Positions 45,833-55,094 are shown, counted from the first letter of the stretch. The stretch: DNA of 64,000 nt from an uncultured Alistipes sp. (GCA_900539755.1 UQDC01000001.1:62001-126000), one strand, 5' to 3'. Program-made: numbers and translations. Notes: generated from the sequence alone by a model not told the origin.

Positions 45833-46795
45833 ATGAAAAAGATAGTGGTGCTTGACGGTTATGCGATGAATCCGGGGGATTTGTCGTTTGCGGGTCTCGA
45901 GGCGTTGGGTGATTGTACGGTATATGATTTTACCCGTCCCGAGGAGGTGATCCCTCGGGCACAAGATGCCGAGATGGTGTTGACCAACAAAACGCGCTTG
46001 ACGGCTGAGATGATCGCGGCTATGCCCAAACTGGAGTATATCGGGGTATTGGCAACGGGGTATAACAATGTCGATATTGAGGCGGCCCGCCAGCGGGGTA
46101 TTGTCGTAGCCAATGTACCGGCGTACAGTACGGCTTCAGTGGCTCAGTTGGCATTTGCACATATTTTGAATATCACGATGCAGGTGCAGCATCACTCTGA
46201 GGAGGTCCACAAAGGACGTTGGATGCGCAATCGAGATTTCTGCTTTTGGGACAATACGTTGATCGAGTTGGAGGGGAAAACGATCGGTTTAGTTGGTTTT
46301 GGAAATACCGGTCAAGCTACGGCAGCCATTGCTCTCGGTTTTGGTATGAAGGTGTTGGCCTATACCTCTAAATCGCAAGATAAGTTGCCCGAGGGGGTGC
46401 GTTCCGTCTCGTTGGACGAACTGTTCAACAGTAGTGATATTGTGAGCCTGCACTGCCCGTTGACTTCTGAAACACGAGGGTTGGTTAATGCTGAACGTAT
46501 CGCACAAATGAAACCCACGGCGATTTTAATCAATACAAGTCGTGGTCCGGTGGTGGATGAGCGGGCCTTGGCCGATGCCCTGAATGCCGGACGGTTGTAT
46601 GCAGCGGGGGTAGATGTACTCTCCAGCGAGCCGCCCAAGGCGGATAATCCGTTGTTAACGGCCAAGAACTGTTACATTACGCCACATATTGCCTGGGCTA
46701 CCAAAGAGGCTCGGGAGCGGTTGATGGCCATTACAACCGAGAATGTGCAGGCCTTCTTGGCCGGACATCCGATCAACGATGTGACACGTAAATAA
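45833..46795 (+). CDS. D-2-hydroxyacid dehydrogenase (glycerate/hydroxypyruvate type)
   Basis: NAD(P)H-dependent reduction of a 2-keto acid such as hydroxypyruvate or glyoxylate, or the reverse reaction. The Rossmann motif GLVGFGNTGQA lies near the middle. The catalytic Arg is in INTSRGPVVDE, the Glu in the VDVLSSEPP region and the His in TPHIAWAT, the standard 2-hydroxyacid dehydrogenase triad. The 320-aa length and the N-terminus VVLDGYAMNPGDLSF match annotated glycerate dehydrogenases. Only 18 bp separate it from the following glycosyltransferase gene, so the two are probably co-transcribed. Confidence 0.88.
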   Translation: MKKIVVLDGYAMNPGDLSFAGLEALGDCTVYDFTRPEEVIPRAQDAEMVLTNKTRLTAEMIAAMPKLEYIGVLATGYNNVDIEAARQRGIVVANVPAYSTASVAQLAFAHILNITMQVQHHSEEVHKGRWMRNRDFCFWDNTLIELEGKTIGLVGFGNTGQATAAIALGFGMKVLAYTSKSQDKLPEGVRSVSLDELFNSSDIVSLHCPLTSETRGLVNAERIAQMKPTAILINTSRGPVVDERALADALNAGRLYAAGVDVLSSEPPKADNPLLTAKNCYITPHIAWATKEARERLMAITTENVQAFLAGHPINDVTRK

Positions 46796-46813
46796 CCACA
46801 TAAATCCCTTGCC

Positions 46814-47995
46814 ATGGCTATGGAGCAGACCGAGAAAAAAAGTTTGCGATCGATGATTATGTTGGGGCCGGCACATCCGTTCCGGGGTGGACTGGCTGCA
46901 TTTAACCAGACGCTGACCCGGACTTTTCAACGGATGGGGATTTCGTGTCGGATGTTTACGTTTACCACGCAGTATCCGTCATTGCTCTTTCCGGGTACCA
47001 CCCAATATACTGATGATCCGGCTCCCGAGGGGCTCGATATCACTCGAGAATTGAGCAGTATTAATCCATTTACCTGGATTCGGACCGGTTTGAAGGTGCG
47101 TCGTCTGCGTCCTGACGTGTTGATCGTACGTTATTGGATTCCGGTGATGGCTCCAGCGTTCGGTACCGTGTGCCGAATTGCACGGCGGGGTGGGGTTCGT
47201 ACCTTGGCTCTGCTGGATAATGTGATCCCGCATGAAAAACGGCCTTTTGATTCGCTGTTGACCCGTTATTTCGTCTCGTCGATTGATGGGTTTATCTATA
47301 TGTCGGAGCAGGTGTATCAGGATCTGCGTCTGTTTACCCGAACCAAACCGGCCCTCTTTTCTCCGCATCCGATGTGGAGCAATTACGGTGATCCGATGCC
47401 ACGCGAGGAGGCGTGCGCTGCTTTGGGGTTGGATCCGTCATTGCACTATACGATGTTTTTTGGGTATATCCGCGATTACAAAGGGCTTGACCTGCTGCTC
47501 GATGCTTGGGCTGAACTGATGAACCATGGGAAACTTGAAAATCATCGCTTGATTGTGGCAGGCGAGTATTATAGCGGTAAGGAGCGTTATGCCGAACAGA
47601 TTGCACGTTTGGGCATTGGCGATAAGTTGGTGATGATGGATCGCTATATTGCGGATCGAGAGGTGGCTCAGCTTTTTTCAGCCGTCGATCTGGTGGTGCA
47701 GCCCTATCGTCATGCGACACAGAGTGGTGTAACTCAGGTGGCCTATTGGTTCGATGTGCCGATGGTGGTGACGGATGTAGGAGGTCTGCGAGAGATTGTC
47801 TCCGACGGTGAGGTGGGTTATGTGACTGAACCCGATCCGAAGGCGATTGCCACAGCGATCGATCGTTTTTATTGTGAAGAAAAAAGTGCGGAATTCCGCG
47901 CCAATATCTTACGTTTCCGGGAGCGTTTTACCTGGCAGCGGATGGCCGATAACTTTATAGAGCTTTTCCGTAAGGTTTCTGCCGGCGATCGGTAG
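46814..47995 (+). CDS. GT4-family glycosyltransferase
   Basis: Retaining GT-B glycosyltransferase of about 393 aa, with no signal peptide. The N-terminal Rossmann lobe begins MIMLGPAHPFRGGLAAFNQTL, a common GT4 start that binds acceptor. The C-terminal nucleotide-sugar lobe has YTMFFGYIRDYKGLDLLLDAW, LIVAGEYY and PYRHATQSGVTQVAYWFDVPMVVTDVGGLREIV, the usual E-x7-E-like region here carrying GVTQ. The donor and acceptor cannot be told from sequence. No polysaccharide cluster surrounds it. Its last 41 bases overlap the end of the convergent exporter gene. Confidence 0.88.
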   Translation: MAMEQTEKKSLRSMIMLGPAHPFRGGLAAFNQTLTRTFQRMGISCRMFTFTTQYPSLLFPGTTQYTDDPAPEGLDITRELSSINPFTWIRTGLKVRRLRPDVLIVRYWIPVMAPAFGTVCRIARRGGVRTLALLDNVIPHEKRPFDSLLTRYFVSSIDGFIYMSEQVYQDLRLFTRTKPALFSPHPMWSNYGDPMPREEACAALGLDPSLHYTMFFGYIRDYKGLDLLLDAWAELMNHGKLENHRLIVAGEYYSGKERYAEQIARLGIGDKLVMMDRYIADREVAQLFSAVDLVVQPYRHATQSGVTQVAYWFDVPMVVTDVGGLREIVSDGEVGYVTEPDPKAIATAIDRFYCEEKSAEFRANILRFRERFTWQRMADNFIELFRKVSAGDR

Positions 47996-49229
47996 TTTTG
48001 GTGACGACGGCTAGTTTCGGTTCTGCTTGCATCTTTGGGTGCAGAACCGCTGCATCGGAGGTGGTGGGTATGGTTCGGTTCAGACGAGCCAGACATCCCA
48101 GCATGCAGAGTGCGCAACCGAGAATAAGCAGAGCGGTTGGGATGAAGATATTGCCCAAACCGGCTATAGGGGAGAGGAGGCCACCGAGTAGGAATTGCAG
48201 GGCTCCGAGCAGAGCAGAGGCTTTTCCGGCACGTTCCCGTTCACAATCCATGGCCAGTGAGGTCGAAGTGGGCAGAATGATTCCCATTAATACCAAAGTG
48301 AGGAACAGGGCGGTTTCGACCCATACAATTGACAGTTCGGCAATCAGGAAGCCGGCCAGGATTATTCCCATGGTGCAGAATCCCCGTATACCACGTTTTA
48401 CGGCCACTTCGGGGTGTCCACAGTGCGGAGCTAACAATCCGCCACACATGATTCCGATAGCGTTCAGACCGAAAATCAGGCTATAACCCAGCGGGCTAAT
48501 GCCGTAGGCATTTTGGAAAATGAAGGGTGATGAGGCGATGTAGGAGAACATTACGCCCATTGCAAAGGTTTGGATCAATAGATATAGAACAAAGGTCTGA
48601 TTCCGGAAAAGGGGAGCGAATGATTTAAAGATCGGTTGACGAGGACCTGTTAGGCGTTGAGCGGAGGGTAGAGATTCGCGAAATTGGAATCCGGCGGCTA
48701 CCAGAAGCAGACCTAAAACGAATAGCAGAATAAAAATTCCGTGCCAGTCGGTCACTTTCATGATCAGGCCACCGACTACCGGGGCAGCGACGGGAGCAAT
48801 TCCTTGAATCGGCACTAGAATTGAGAAAAAGCGAGCCAATTCGTCGCCTTCGTAGAGATCTGTTGCGATAGATTTGGAGAGTACGAGGCTACCGGCTCCG
48901 GCTACTCCTTGGATCAGACGGGAAGCGATGAACCAGCCGATCGTTGGAGCGAAGATGCAACCAGCTGTAGCGATCAAAAAGAGTAGCAGTGAAGCGAGTA
49001 GAGGACGTTTCCGACCGTAACGGTCGCTGAGGGGGCCTACTACAAGCTGCCCCAGTGCCAGTCCCACCATGCAGACGGTAAGACTCAATTGTACCATTGA
49101 GGGAGTAGTGTTGAAATCGCTGTTGAGTTCAGGGAGGGCTGGCAGGTAAAAATCGGTGACAAAAGGGCCGAATGCTGAGAGCATGCCCAGTATAATATAC
49201 AGATACAGAGTCGAATTACGGGGTTTCAT
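47955..49229 (-). CDS. Bcr/CflA-family MFS multidrug exporter
   Basis: A 12-segment inner-membrane drug:proton antiporter. The first helix has the family start ILGMLSAFGPFVTDFYLPALPEL. Motif A GPLSDRYGRKRPLL follows helix 2, and motif C-like GAGSLVLSKSIATDLYEGDELARFF follows. The frame extends eight codons beyond the ATG at 49229; either ATG is possible. The C-terminus carries a ~45-residue polar tail that runs into the 3' end of the convergent glycosyltransferase gene. The divergently oriented AraC regulator next to it may control it; this is inference from position only. Confidence 0.9.
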   Translation of the reverse strand: MKPRNSTLYLYIILGMLSAFGPFVTDFYLPALPELNSDFNTTPSMVQLSLTVCMVGLALGQLVVGPLSDRYGRKRPLLASLLLFLIATAGCIFAPTIGWFIASRLIQGVAGAGSLVLSKSIATDLYEGDELARFFSILVPIQGIAPVAAPVVGGLIMKVTDWHGIFILLFVLGLLLVAAGFQFRESLPSAQRLTGPRQPIFKSFAPLFRNQTFVLYLLIQTFAMGVMFSYIASSPFIFQNAYGISPLGYSLIFGLNAIGIMCGGLLAPHCGHPEVAVKRGIRGFCTMGIILAGFLIAELSIVWVETALFLTLVLMGIILPTSTSLAMDCERERAGKASALLGALQFLLGGLLSPIAGLGNIFIPTALLILGCALCMLGCLARLNRTIPTTSDAAVLHPKMQAEPKLAVVTKTTDRRQKPYGKAL

Positions 49230-49345
49230 GTTGAGTATTGATTTCGACAGCAAAGGTCAAAATAAATCCCGAGGAGAGATGTTCTGATCGTTTTTGATCA
49301 TGTACTTATCGGCTTATTTCCGTTTTAAAGCGTCGTTTTTTATCG

Positions 49346-49353
49346 TATTTTTG
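49346..49353 (+). promoter_or_regulatory. -7 promoter element of the araC-type gene
   Basis: TATTTTTG matches TAnnTTTG and sits 21 bp before the start codon, predicting a leader of ~15 nt. The -33 position shows only TTTT. Confidence 0.5.
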
Positions 49354-49374
49354 ACTTTATAAATAGAAGAAATA

Positions 49375-50226
49375 GTGGTGTTAGAAGCAGTAGATCATAC
49401 ATTACCCGCCAATCATTTTCGTATTTTACCGATTGGATCTTATTGTTTTGGGACGATGCCGTTTGATTCCGATTTTCAATGGGAAGGTATCGTTTTGTTG
49501 TTGTGTTTGGATGGGGAGGCTACCATTCGCATCAGTGGGCAAACTTATGAGTTGTATAAAAATCGGCTCTGTTGTGTGATGCCGTTGCATGTGGCCGAAT
49601 TGCATCCATCAGACTCGTTTCGTGTAGCAGCAGTGGCTTTTACATTTGAATTGCTGGCTGATTTTCCCTTAGCGATCAAACCTGATTTGGCTGATCGCAT
49701 GACAGAAACTCCTTGTGTGGATTTGACTGACGAGCAAGTGGATATTTTTACGCGGTACCATGAATTGTTGTATTTGCAGTACTGTCGGCGAGAACATCCT
49801 TCACGTGTAGCTGTGATACAGTCGTTGGTTTTTTCCTTGCTCGCAGAAGTGGGTTATACGTATTCATTTCAGGGTGTTGTTCCGTCGCGGAGTCGTCAGG
49901 AAAAGATTGTCAACGAACTCTTTTCCTTGTTGCATGTACATCACTGTCAGCACAAGGATGCTTCGTTTTATGCGGAGAAGATCTGTTTGACTCCGAAATA
50001 TCTCTCTCATGTAGTAAAGCAGGTCACGGGACGAACTTTATATGATTGGATTACCTTTTTTGTTATGAAAGACGCCAAACGGTTGTTGCAGGCTACTGAT
50101 TTGAATGTCAGTGAAATTGCCGATCGATTAGGTTTTTCCAATTCCTCATTCTTCGGGCGTTATTTTAAAAAGAATGCCGGCATGACGCCGCTGGCATTCA
50201 GACAGGCTACGCTCAATGAACGGTAG
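49375..50226 (+). CDS. AraC-family transcriptional regulator
   Basis: A 283-aa regulator. The N-terminal ~160 residues form a cupin-like sensing domain (GEATIRISGQTYELYKNRLCCVMPLHVAEL). The C-terminal ~100 residues contain the two helix-turn-helix motifs of AraC/XylS: FYAEKICLTPKYLSHVVKQVTG and VSEIADRLGFSNSSFFGRYFKKNAGMTP. The frame begins with GTG codons at 49375 and 49378, and no ATG is available before the conserved domain, so a GTG start is likely. The ligand is unknown. The divergent Bcr/CflA exporter 145 bp away is a candidate target. Confidence 0.9.
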   Translation: MVLEAVDHTLPANHFRILPIGSYCFGTMPFDSDFQWEGIVLLLCLDGEATIRISGQTYELYKNRLCCVMPLHVAELHPSDSFRVAAVAFTFELLADFPLAIKPDLADRMTETPCVDLTDEQVDIFTRYHELLYLQYCRREHPSRVAVIQSLVFSLLAEVGYTYSFQGVVPSRSRQEKIVNELFSLLHVHHCQHKDASFYAEKICLTPKYLSHVVKQVTGRTLYDWITFFVMKDAKRLLQATDLNVSEIADRLGFSNSSFFGRYFKKNAGMTPLAFRQATLNER

Positions 50227-50644
50227 CCCGAATCACCATGTCTTATAGGATGCCATGGTGCATTGAACGGTCTTATTGGTTTGCACGGTTCTATTGGATG
50301 GAGAAGCAAAGGCAGTAACGGTTTTTTCTCCCGGTTGGATTGGGCGGCTTGTCGTATGTGGACTTGGACTATTGATAGTGTTTTAATTTTGGACGATCTG
50401 CCTAATTCATAATTTGTGCCCTATTAAGTACGTTTGATATACAATTGCTGAAACATACATGCACTCAGATACAATTGTTGCAAGTGCTAACATACGAGAA
50501 GATTGCGTCGCTTTGTGATCTTTTGAGATGCATCGGAAGGGGCATGGAGATTCGTGAAAAAATGTTATTTTTGTGATTATCAAATCCTCCATTCGGATCG
50601 ATTGGGGTATAAGCATAGATTTGAAACCCTCTAAATTGTAGATC
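50227..50644. other. Intergenic region before the deoxynucleoside kinase gene
   Basis: This 418-bp region is mostly without features. It contains the -7 element at 50566-50573 and the short sequence TTTGGACGATCTGCCTAAT at ~50389-50407, which recurs with one change near 58283. I see no RNA gene or credible ORF. Confidence 0.45.
50566..50573 (+). promoter_or_regulatory. -7 promoter element of the deoxynucleoside kinase operon
   Basis: TATTTTTG matches TAnnTTTG, 71 bp before the ATG at 50645. No clear -33 element at the right distance. Confidence 0.5.
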
Positions 50645-51256
50645 ATGTATATTGCCATTGCCGGAAATATCGGTTCGGGGAAGACCTCTCTGACTGAAAT
50701 CCTTGCCAACCGCACCGGTGCGAGGGCCTATTATGAGGATAGCGATAATCCCTATATCGGGGATTTTTATGATGATATGAACCGCTGGTCGTTCAATTTG
50801 CAGATCTATTTTTTGGGCCAGCGTATCCGTGAAGCGAAGTCGATTTTATCTGAAGGGACCGATTTGGTGCAGGACCGTACGATTTACGAGGATGCTTACA
50901 TCTTTGCCACGAATCTGCATGAGTTGGGGCTAATGTCTTCGCGGGATTTCGATACCTACATGAAGATCTTTGATCTTTCAACCGGATTGATCCGTACCCC
51001 GGATCTGTTGGTCTATCTCAAAGCGAGTGTGCCGACCTTGATTCGCCAGATCAAAAAACGTGGGCGTGTCTATGAGGCGAGTATCCAGGAGGAGTATCTC
51101 GAACAGCTCAATCGCAAGTATGAGGAGTGGATCAGCAGTATATACGAGGGAGAGGTGTTTACCATTGATGTGGATACCTGCAATTTCATTGAGGATCCTT
51201 CGGTTTTAAATGGTCTGATGGATCGTATTGCGGAATTTAAAGCGCAGGGACGTTGA
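50645..51256 (+). CDS. Deoxynucleoside kinase
   Basis: Phosphorylates deoxynucleosides (dAdo/dGuo or dCyd type) with ATP in nucleotide salvage. Walker A is GNIGSGKTS (7-15). The active-site ED dyad is in YYEDSDNPY, the DRT motif in VQDRTIYEDAYIFA, and the lid in KKRGRVYEASI. The length of 203 aa matches the dCK/dGK superfamily. Its TGA shares one base with the ATG of the following methyltransferase gene (TGATG), so they form an operon with coupled translation. Together with punA and nrdJ it covers deoxynucleotide supply. Confidence 0.92.
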   Translation: MYIAIAGNIGSGKTSLTEILANRTGARAYYEDSDNPYIGDFYDDMNRWSFNLQIYFLGQRIREAKSILSEGTDLVQDRTIYEDAYIFATNLHELGLMSSRDFDTYMKIFDLSTGLIRTPDLLVYLKASVPTLIRQIKKRGRVYEASIQEEYLEQLNRKYEEWISSIYEGEVFTIDVDTCNFIEDPSVLNGLMDRIAEFKAQGR

Positions 51257-52896
51257 TGGCCAAACGATCGTCTTCGCGCCGTTCACGAACGGCTTTTTCA
51301 AAGAGTGCATTTACTGCCGGTAAGGTTCAATCCTCAGCTTCCCAATCCGGCTCTATTCAAGCTGAAAATAATCTGCGTCCGGATTTGCCGGGCGATTTTT
51401 GTCGTGCCCTTGAGACGCAATTAGGAGTGTCTGAAGCGACAGCGCTTTGTGGGGCTTTGGATGGTGTTTCTCCTGTTTCGGTACGATTTAATCCCTATAA
51501 AATACAACAGTCAGCTTCTGATGCAGGCGGAGAAAGTGATCGTCCATCTGTTGGAACGGCTATTGCCGATAATGGACAATCTTTTTTTGATGCTGTTTCG
51601 AAGGAGAATGAATTCTCAAATGATATTGTGCAGGGGAACTCTTTTGTGAATGGCATTTGGCCCAATCTATTGCAGGGGAATGAGGTGCCGTGGTGCCCCG
51701 ATGGCTACTATTTGCCGGAACGACCTTCGTTTACGTTGGATCCGATGTTTCATGCCGGAGGATACTATGTCCAGGAGGCAGGTTCAATGTTTATCGGACA
51801 GATTTTTCGACAATTGTATGGCGCTAATCCGGAGCATTCATTACGCGTGCTCGATCTTTGTGCTGCTCCCGGGGGCAAGACGACGCTGCTTTCGACGTTG
51901 GTGGGTGAATCGGGTTTGGTAGTTGCCAATGAGGTGATTCGTCAACGAGCGGCTACATTGGTCGATAATGTTCGGAAATGGGGATTGGGTAATACGGTGG
52001 TGACCAATAACGATCCCTCGCATTTTGCCGCTTTTCGACACTATTTTGATCTGGTGTTGGTTGATGCGCCCTGTTCGGGTGAAGGGATGTTCCGCAAAAC
52101 GCCTGAAGCCCGGAACGAATGGAGTGCAGCGAATGTAAACCTGTGTGCAGCCCGCAGCAGACGTATTCTCAGTGATGTTTGGGATGCACTTAAACCTGGA
52201 GGCATTTTAATATATAGTACCTGTACTTTCAATCAACAAGAGGACGAAGAGACGGTAAAATGGTTGGTTGAGGAGTATGGTTGTGAATCGGTCTCCGTAG
52301 CAGCTGATCCGGCGTGGGGTATTGTACAGGGAGAGGTCGCAGGTTGTCCTACATTTCGATTTTTCCCTCATCGGGTGCAGGCTGAGGGCTTTTTTGCGGC
52401 GGTCTTGCGTAAACCGGATGAACGGTCGAACAGTCAGGCCCCCAAAGCTCGGAAAGCGATTTTTAATGCCTTGTCTCGCCGAGAGGTAGTGGCGGTATCG
52501 TCTTGGTTTGCCCATCCCGAACGGATGACTTATCAAAAGGTCGGTGATAATATTCATGCCTATTTTGCTGAACAATGGTCTGCGATCAAGGAGCTTTCGG
52601 AGAGCCTTTCGGTACTCTATTCCGGGGTGTTGTGCGGGCAACTGTTTGGAGAAAAATTACGTCCGGAGCATCCGTTGGCCCTGTTTTATGGATTATCGAG
52701 GGAGCAATTGTTTGTCACAGAGCTTGAGACGGAAGAGGCTGTGAATTATCTGCGTAAAACCGACCTGCCAGCCGATCGATTCCAGGAGGGAATCAATCTG
52801 GTCACTTATCATGGATTGGCCTTAGGCTGGATCAAACGGATCGGCAACCGTTGCAACAATATGTATCCGAAAGAGCTTCGAATTGTCAATCTTTAA
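51256..52896 (+). CDS. rsmF: RsmF/NSUN-type RNA m5C methyltransferase
   Basis: SAM-dependent cytosine-5 RNA methyltransferase, probably acting on 16S rRNA. The SAM site is LDLCAAPGGKTTLLS (~200). The two family cysteines are Cys273 in APCSGEGMFRK and Cys323 in STCTF (the nucleophile). A C-terminal PUA-like or RsmF tail (~400-546) includes HPLALFYGLS and YLRKTDLP. Unusual: residues ~83-143, between VRFNPYK and VPWCPDGYYLPERP, form a ~60-residue polar, low-complexity insertion. A Ser/Arg-rich N-terminal 30 residues is also present. An in-frame TTG lies directly before the ATG at 51256. Confidence 0.9.
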   Translation: MAKRSSSRRSRTAFSKSAFTAGKVQSSASQSGSIQAENNLRPDLPGDFCRALETQLGVSEATALCGALDGVSPVSVRFNPYKIQQSASDAGGESDRPSVGTAIADNGQSFFDAVSKENEFSNDIVQGNSFVNGIWPNLLQGNEVPWCPDGYYLPERPSFTLDPMFHAGGYYVQEAGSMFIGQIFRQLYGANPEHSLRVLDLCAAPGGKTTLLSTLVGESGLVVANEVIRQRAATLVDNVRKWGLGNTVVTNNDPSHFAAFRHYFDLVLVDAPCSGEGMFRKTPEARNEWSAANVNLCAARSRRILSDVWDALKPGGILIYSTCTFNQQEDEETVKWLVEEYGCESVSVAADPAWGIVQGEVAGCPTFRFFPHRVQAEGFFAAVLRKPDERSNSQAPKARKAIFNALSRREVVAVSSWFAHPERMTYQKVGDNIHAYFAEQWSAIKELSESLSVLYSGVLCGQLFGEKLRPEHPLALFYGLSREQLFVTELETEEAVNYLRKTDLPADRFQEGINLVTYHGLALGWIKRIGNRCNNMYPKELRIVNL

Positions 52897-52913
52897 TCTT
52901 TGAAAAATCTTAG

Positions 52914-52921
52914 TACCTTTG
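52914..52921 (+). promoter_or_regulatory. -7 promoter element of ruvB, predicted near-leaderless
   Basis: TACCTTTG matches TAnnTTTG and ends only 6 bp before the ruvB ATG at 52928. Transcription would begin at or within a few bases of the start codon. A weak TTG lies 28 bp upstream, too far for an ideal -33 element. Confidence 0.5.
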
Positions 52922-52927
52922 TCAGGT

Positions 52928-53932
52928 ATGGCCAATATTCGTAACATAGAGACCGATCTCGAATTTGAGAATAAGATCCGTCCGCAGGAGCTCTCCTCGT
53001 TCAGCGGGCAGGATAAGATTGTCGATAACCTGAAGGTCTTTATTCAGGCGGCCAAGATGCGAGATGAGGCTCTCGATCATGTTTTGCTGCATGGGCCTCC
53101 GGGTCTGGGTAAGACGACGTTGGCCAATATTATCAGCCACGAGATGGGGGCTTCGCTGAAGATGACCTCCGGGCCGGTCCTTGACAAGCCGGGCGATTTG
53201 GCCGGGTTGCTGACCAATCTCGAAGAGGGGGATATTCTCTTTATCGATGAGATCCATCGGCTCAGTCCGATTGTCGAAGAGTATCTCTACTCGGCGATGG
53301 AGGATTACAAGATCGACATTATGCTCGACAAGGGGCCCAGTGCACGGTCGATCCAGATTGAGTTGAACCCCTTTACATTGGTGGGTGCAACGACTCGCAG
53401 CGGTTTATTGACTAGCCCTTTGCGTGCACGTTTCGGAATCCAGTGCCATTTGGAGTACTACGATAGCCATGTATTGGCGGGCATTATTCGCCGTTCGGCC
53501 TCGATTCTCGATGTGCCGATTGATGATCAGGCGGCCCAGGAGATTGCACTTCGAAGCCGTGGAACACCACGTATTGCCAACGCACTGTTACGTCGTGTAC
53601 GTGATTTTGCGATGGTTAAGGGGAAGGGACGCATTACGCTCGATATTACCCGTTTTGCGCTTGAGGCGTTGAATATCGACTCCCGCGGGCTCGATCAGAT
53701 GGACAATAAGATTCTTGGTACGATTATCCATAAGTTCAATGGAGGCCCAGTCGGATTGGGCACCATTGCAACGGCGGTGGGAGAGGATGCCGGTACGATT
53801 GAGGAGGTTTACGAGCCGTTCCTGATCAAGGAGGGTTTCCTGAAACGCACGCCACGCGGACGTGAGGCTACAGCATTGGCCTATTCGCATTTGGGCGTTT
53901 TATTGCCGGAGCGTCAGGAGACACTGTTTTAG
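52928..53932 (+). CDS. ruvB: Holliday junction branch migration helicase RuvB
   Basis: AAA+ motor that, as a hexamer with RuvA, drives branch migration of Holliday junctions. Walker [11 protein letters not shown] with Lys62, Walker B IDEIH (~106-110), sensor 1 GATTRSG, the arginine finger region RARFGIQ, and the C-terminal winged helix ending [15 protein letters not shown]. The length of 334 aa is typical. The frame opens at a TTG at 52919, but ATG 52928 gives the conserved N-terminus. ruvA and ruvC are not adjacent. Confidence 0.96.
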   Translation: MANIRNIETDLEFENKIRPQELSSFSGQDKIVDNLKVFIQAAKMRDEALDHVLLHGPPGLGKTTLANIISHEMGASLKMTSGPVLDKPGDLAGLLTNLEEGDILFIDEIHRLSPIVEEYLYSAMEDYKIDIMLDKGPSARSIQIELNPFTLVGATTRSGLLTSPLRARFGIQCHLEYYDSHVLAGIIRRSASILDVPIDDQAAQEIALRSRGTPRIANALLRRVRDFAMVKGKGRITLDITRFALEALNIDSRGLDQMDNKILGTIIHKFNGGPVGLGTIATAVGEDAGTIEEVYEPFLIKEGFLKRTPRGREATALAYSHLGVLLPERQETLF

Positions 53933-53962
53933 AGTAATTTAAGCGATAAGAAGCAAAATAAT

Positions 53963-53998
53963 AAAGCACCGCGTCCAAATATTGGATTGCGGTGCTTT
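53963..53998. terminator. Hairpin terminator after ruvB
   Basis: Perfect 10-bp arms AAAGCACCGC (53963-53972) and GCGGTGCTTT (53989-53998) with a 16-nt loop, between convergent ruvB and lspA. The T-tract is short (CTTTGTTGTTA). Confidence 0.65.
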
Positions 53999-54050
53999 GT
54001 TGTTATCTTACCCTTAAAGAAAAGGTTTTATTTGTTACCGATGTCGGAAA

Positions 54051-54653
54051 TTATTTAAAAAATTTGCGTTGGAAGATCAGCATATAGATGATACCAACCG
54101 AGATGTAGCTGTCGGCCAGGTTGAAGATTGGGCTGAAGAAGGTGAATGGACGCCCTCCGATTCCGGGCAGCCAGTCGGGATAGATGCCGCTGAAAAGTGG
54201 GAAGTAGAGCATATCTACCACTTTACCGTGCAGGAAACCTGCATATCCGCCTCCCTCGGGTAGAAAAGTAGCCACATTGTAAAATGTCGATTCTGAGAAA
54301 ATCAGTCCATAGAATGCACTGTCGAAGACATTACCGGCTGCACCCACCAGAATCAGTGTAAATCCGACCAGCACTCCTGTAGGGGCCTTTTTACGCAACA
54401 GAACGTGTAGGTAATAGCCCAGTGCACCGATAGCGCAGATTCGGAAGATGCTCAGGATCAATTTGCCGTAATCTCCGCCGAGTTGGAATCCAAATGCAGC
54501 GCCGGGATTTTCGATGAAGCGGATAAAGAACCAGTTTGGAAATACAGTAAAACTCTGGTCGAGTGTCATGTGGGTTTTGACCCATATTTTAACGGCTTGA
54601 TCGATGATGAGGAGCAGGACGATCAACAGCAGGACTAGTTTCTTTTTGGACAT
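54051..54653 (-). CDS. lspA: Lipoprotein signal peptidase II
   Basis: Inner-membrane aspartyl protease that removes the signal peptide from diacylglyceryl-prolipoproteins. Four membrane segments are apparent. The catalytic aspartates lie in GNVFDSAFYG and FNLADSYISVG, and the N-terminal IIDQAVKIWV and ENPGAAFG motifs are present. The frame extends 19 codons upstream to 54710, but MSKKKLVLLL at 54653 gives a normal start with the first membrane segment directly after it. The ~200-aa length includes a ~30-residue loop before the last catalytic motif, common in Bacteroidota. Confidence 0.95.
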   Translation of the reverse strand: MSKKKLVLLLIVLLLIIDQAVKIWVKTHMTLDQSFTVFPNWFFIRFIENPGAAFGFQLGGDYGKLILSIFRICAIGALGYYLHVLLRKKAPTGVLVGFTLILVGAAGNVFDSAFYGLIFSESTFYNVATFLPEGGGYAGFLHGKVVDMLYFPLFSGIYPDWLPGIGGRPFTFFSPIFNLADSYISVGIIYMLIFQRKFFK

Positions 54654-54721
54654 AGATAATATTTCCGTTTTTCGACATACAAAGATTGCCCCAATTTTCG
54701 GAAACGGCAAATAAAGACAAA

Positions 54722-54758
54722 TAAAAAGAGGCTCGCTTACGCAAGCGGCCTCTTTTTA
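54722..54758 (-). terminator. Terminator of the HU gene
   Basis: TAAAAAGAGGC pairs with GCCTCTTTTTA, with an inner CGCTT/AAGCG stem and a tetraloop-sized loop. It gives a T5 tail on both strands and lies 16 bp after the HU stop, insulating lspA. Confidence 0.85.
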
Positions 54759-54774
54759 TGTTTGTGCGGGTAAA

Positions 54775-55047
54775 TTATTTTACCAAGGCGCTCAATTCTG
54801 CACCAGCTTTAAATTTAACGACCTTCTTCGGAGCGATTTTGATAGCAGCACCGGTACGAGGGTTACGTCCGGTACGACCAGGTTTTTTAGCGACCGAGAA
54901 AGACCCGAAGCCTACCAGCGCGATTTTATCACCTGCTTTGAGGGTGTTGCCGGTAACGGCGATGAACGCATCCAGAGCTTTCTTAGCGTCCACTTTGGTA
55001 ATTGCTGCCTCTTTTGCGATGGCATCAACGAGTTGAGATTTGTTCAT
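54775..55047 (-). CDS. hup: HU-family DNA-binding protein
   Basis: Small nucleoid protein that bends DNA. The canonical 90-aa HU: N-terminal helices MNKSQLVDAIAKEAAITKVDAKKALDAF, the GDKIALVGFGSFSV beta saddle, then the DNA-binding arm KPGRTGRNPRTGAAIKI and the C-terminal helix. It has a consensus promoter upstream and a terminator downstream, so it is monocistronic. Confidence 0.97.
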   Translation of the reverse strand: MNKSQLVDAIAKEAAITKVDAKKALDAFIAVTGNTLKAGDKIALVGFGSFSVAKKPGRTGRNPRTGAAIKIAPKKVVKFKAGAELSALVK

Positions 55048-55094
55048 ATTGGTGAAATTTAAGTTATTTAGTTAGGATACAATTCGTTCCTTCG

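Noticed and set aside
50389..50407. TTTGGACGATCTGcCTAAT, recurring with one change at about 58283
   Set aside because: A ~19-bp near-match occurring only twice in 64 kb, without flanking similarity, is compatible with chance.
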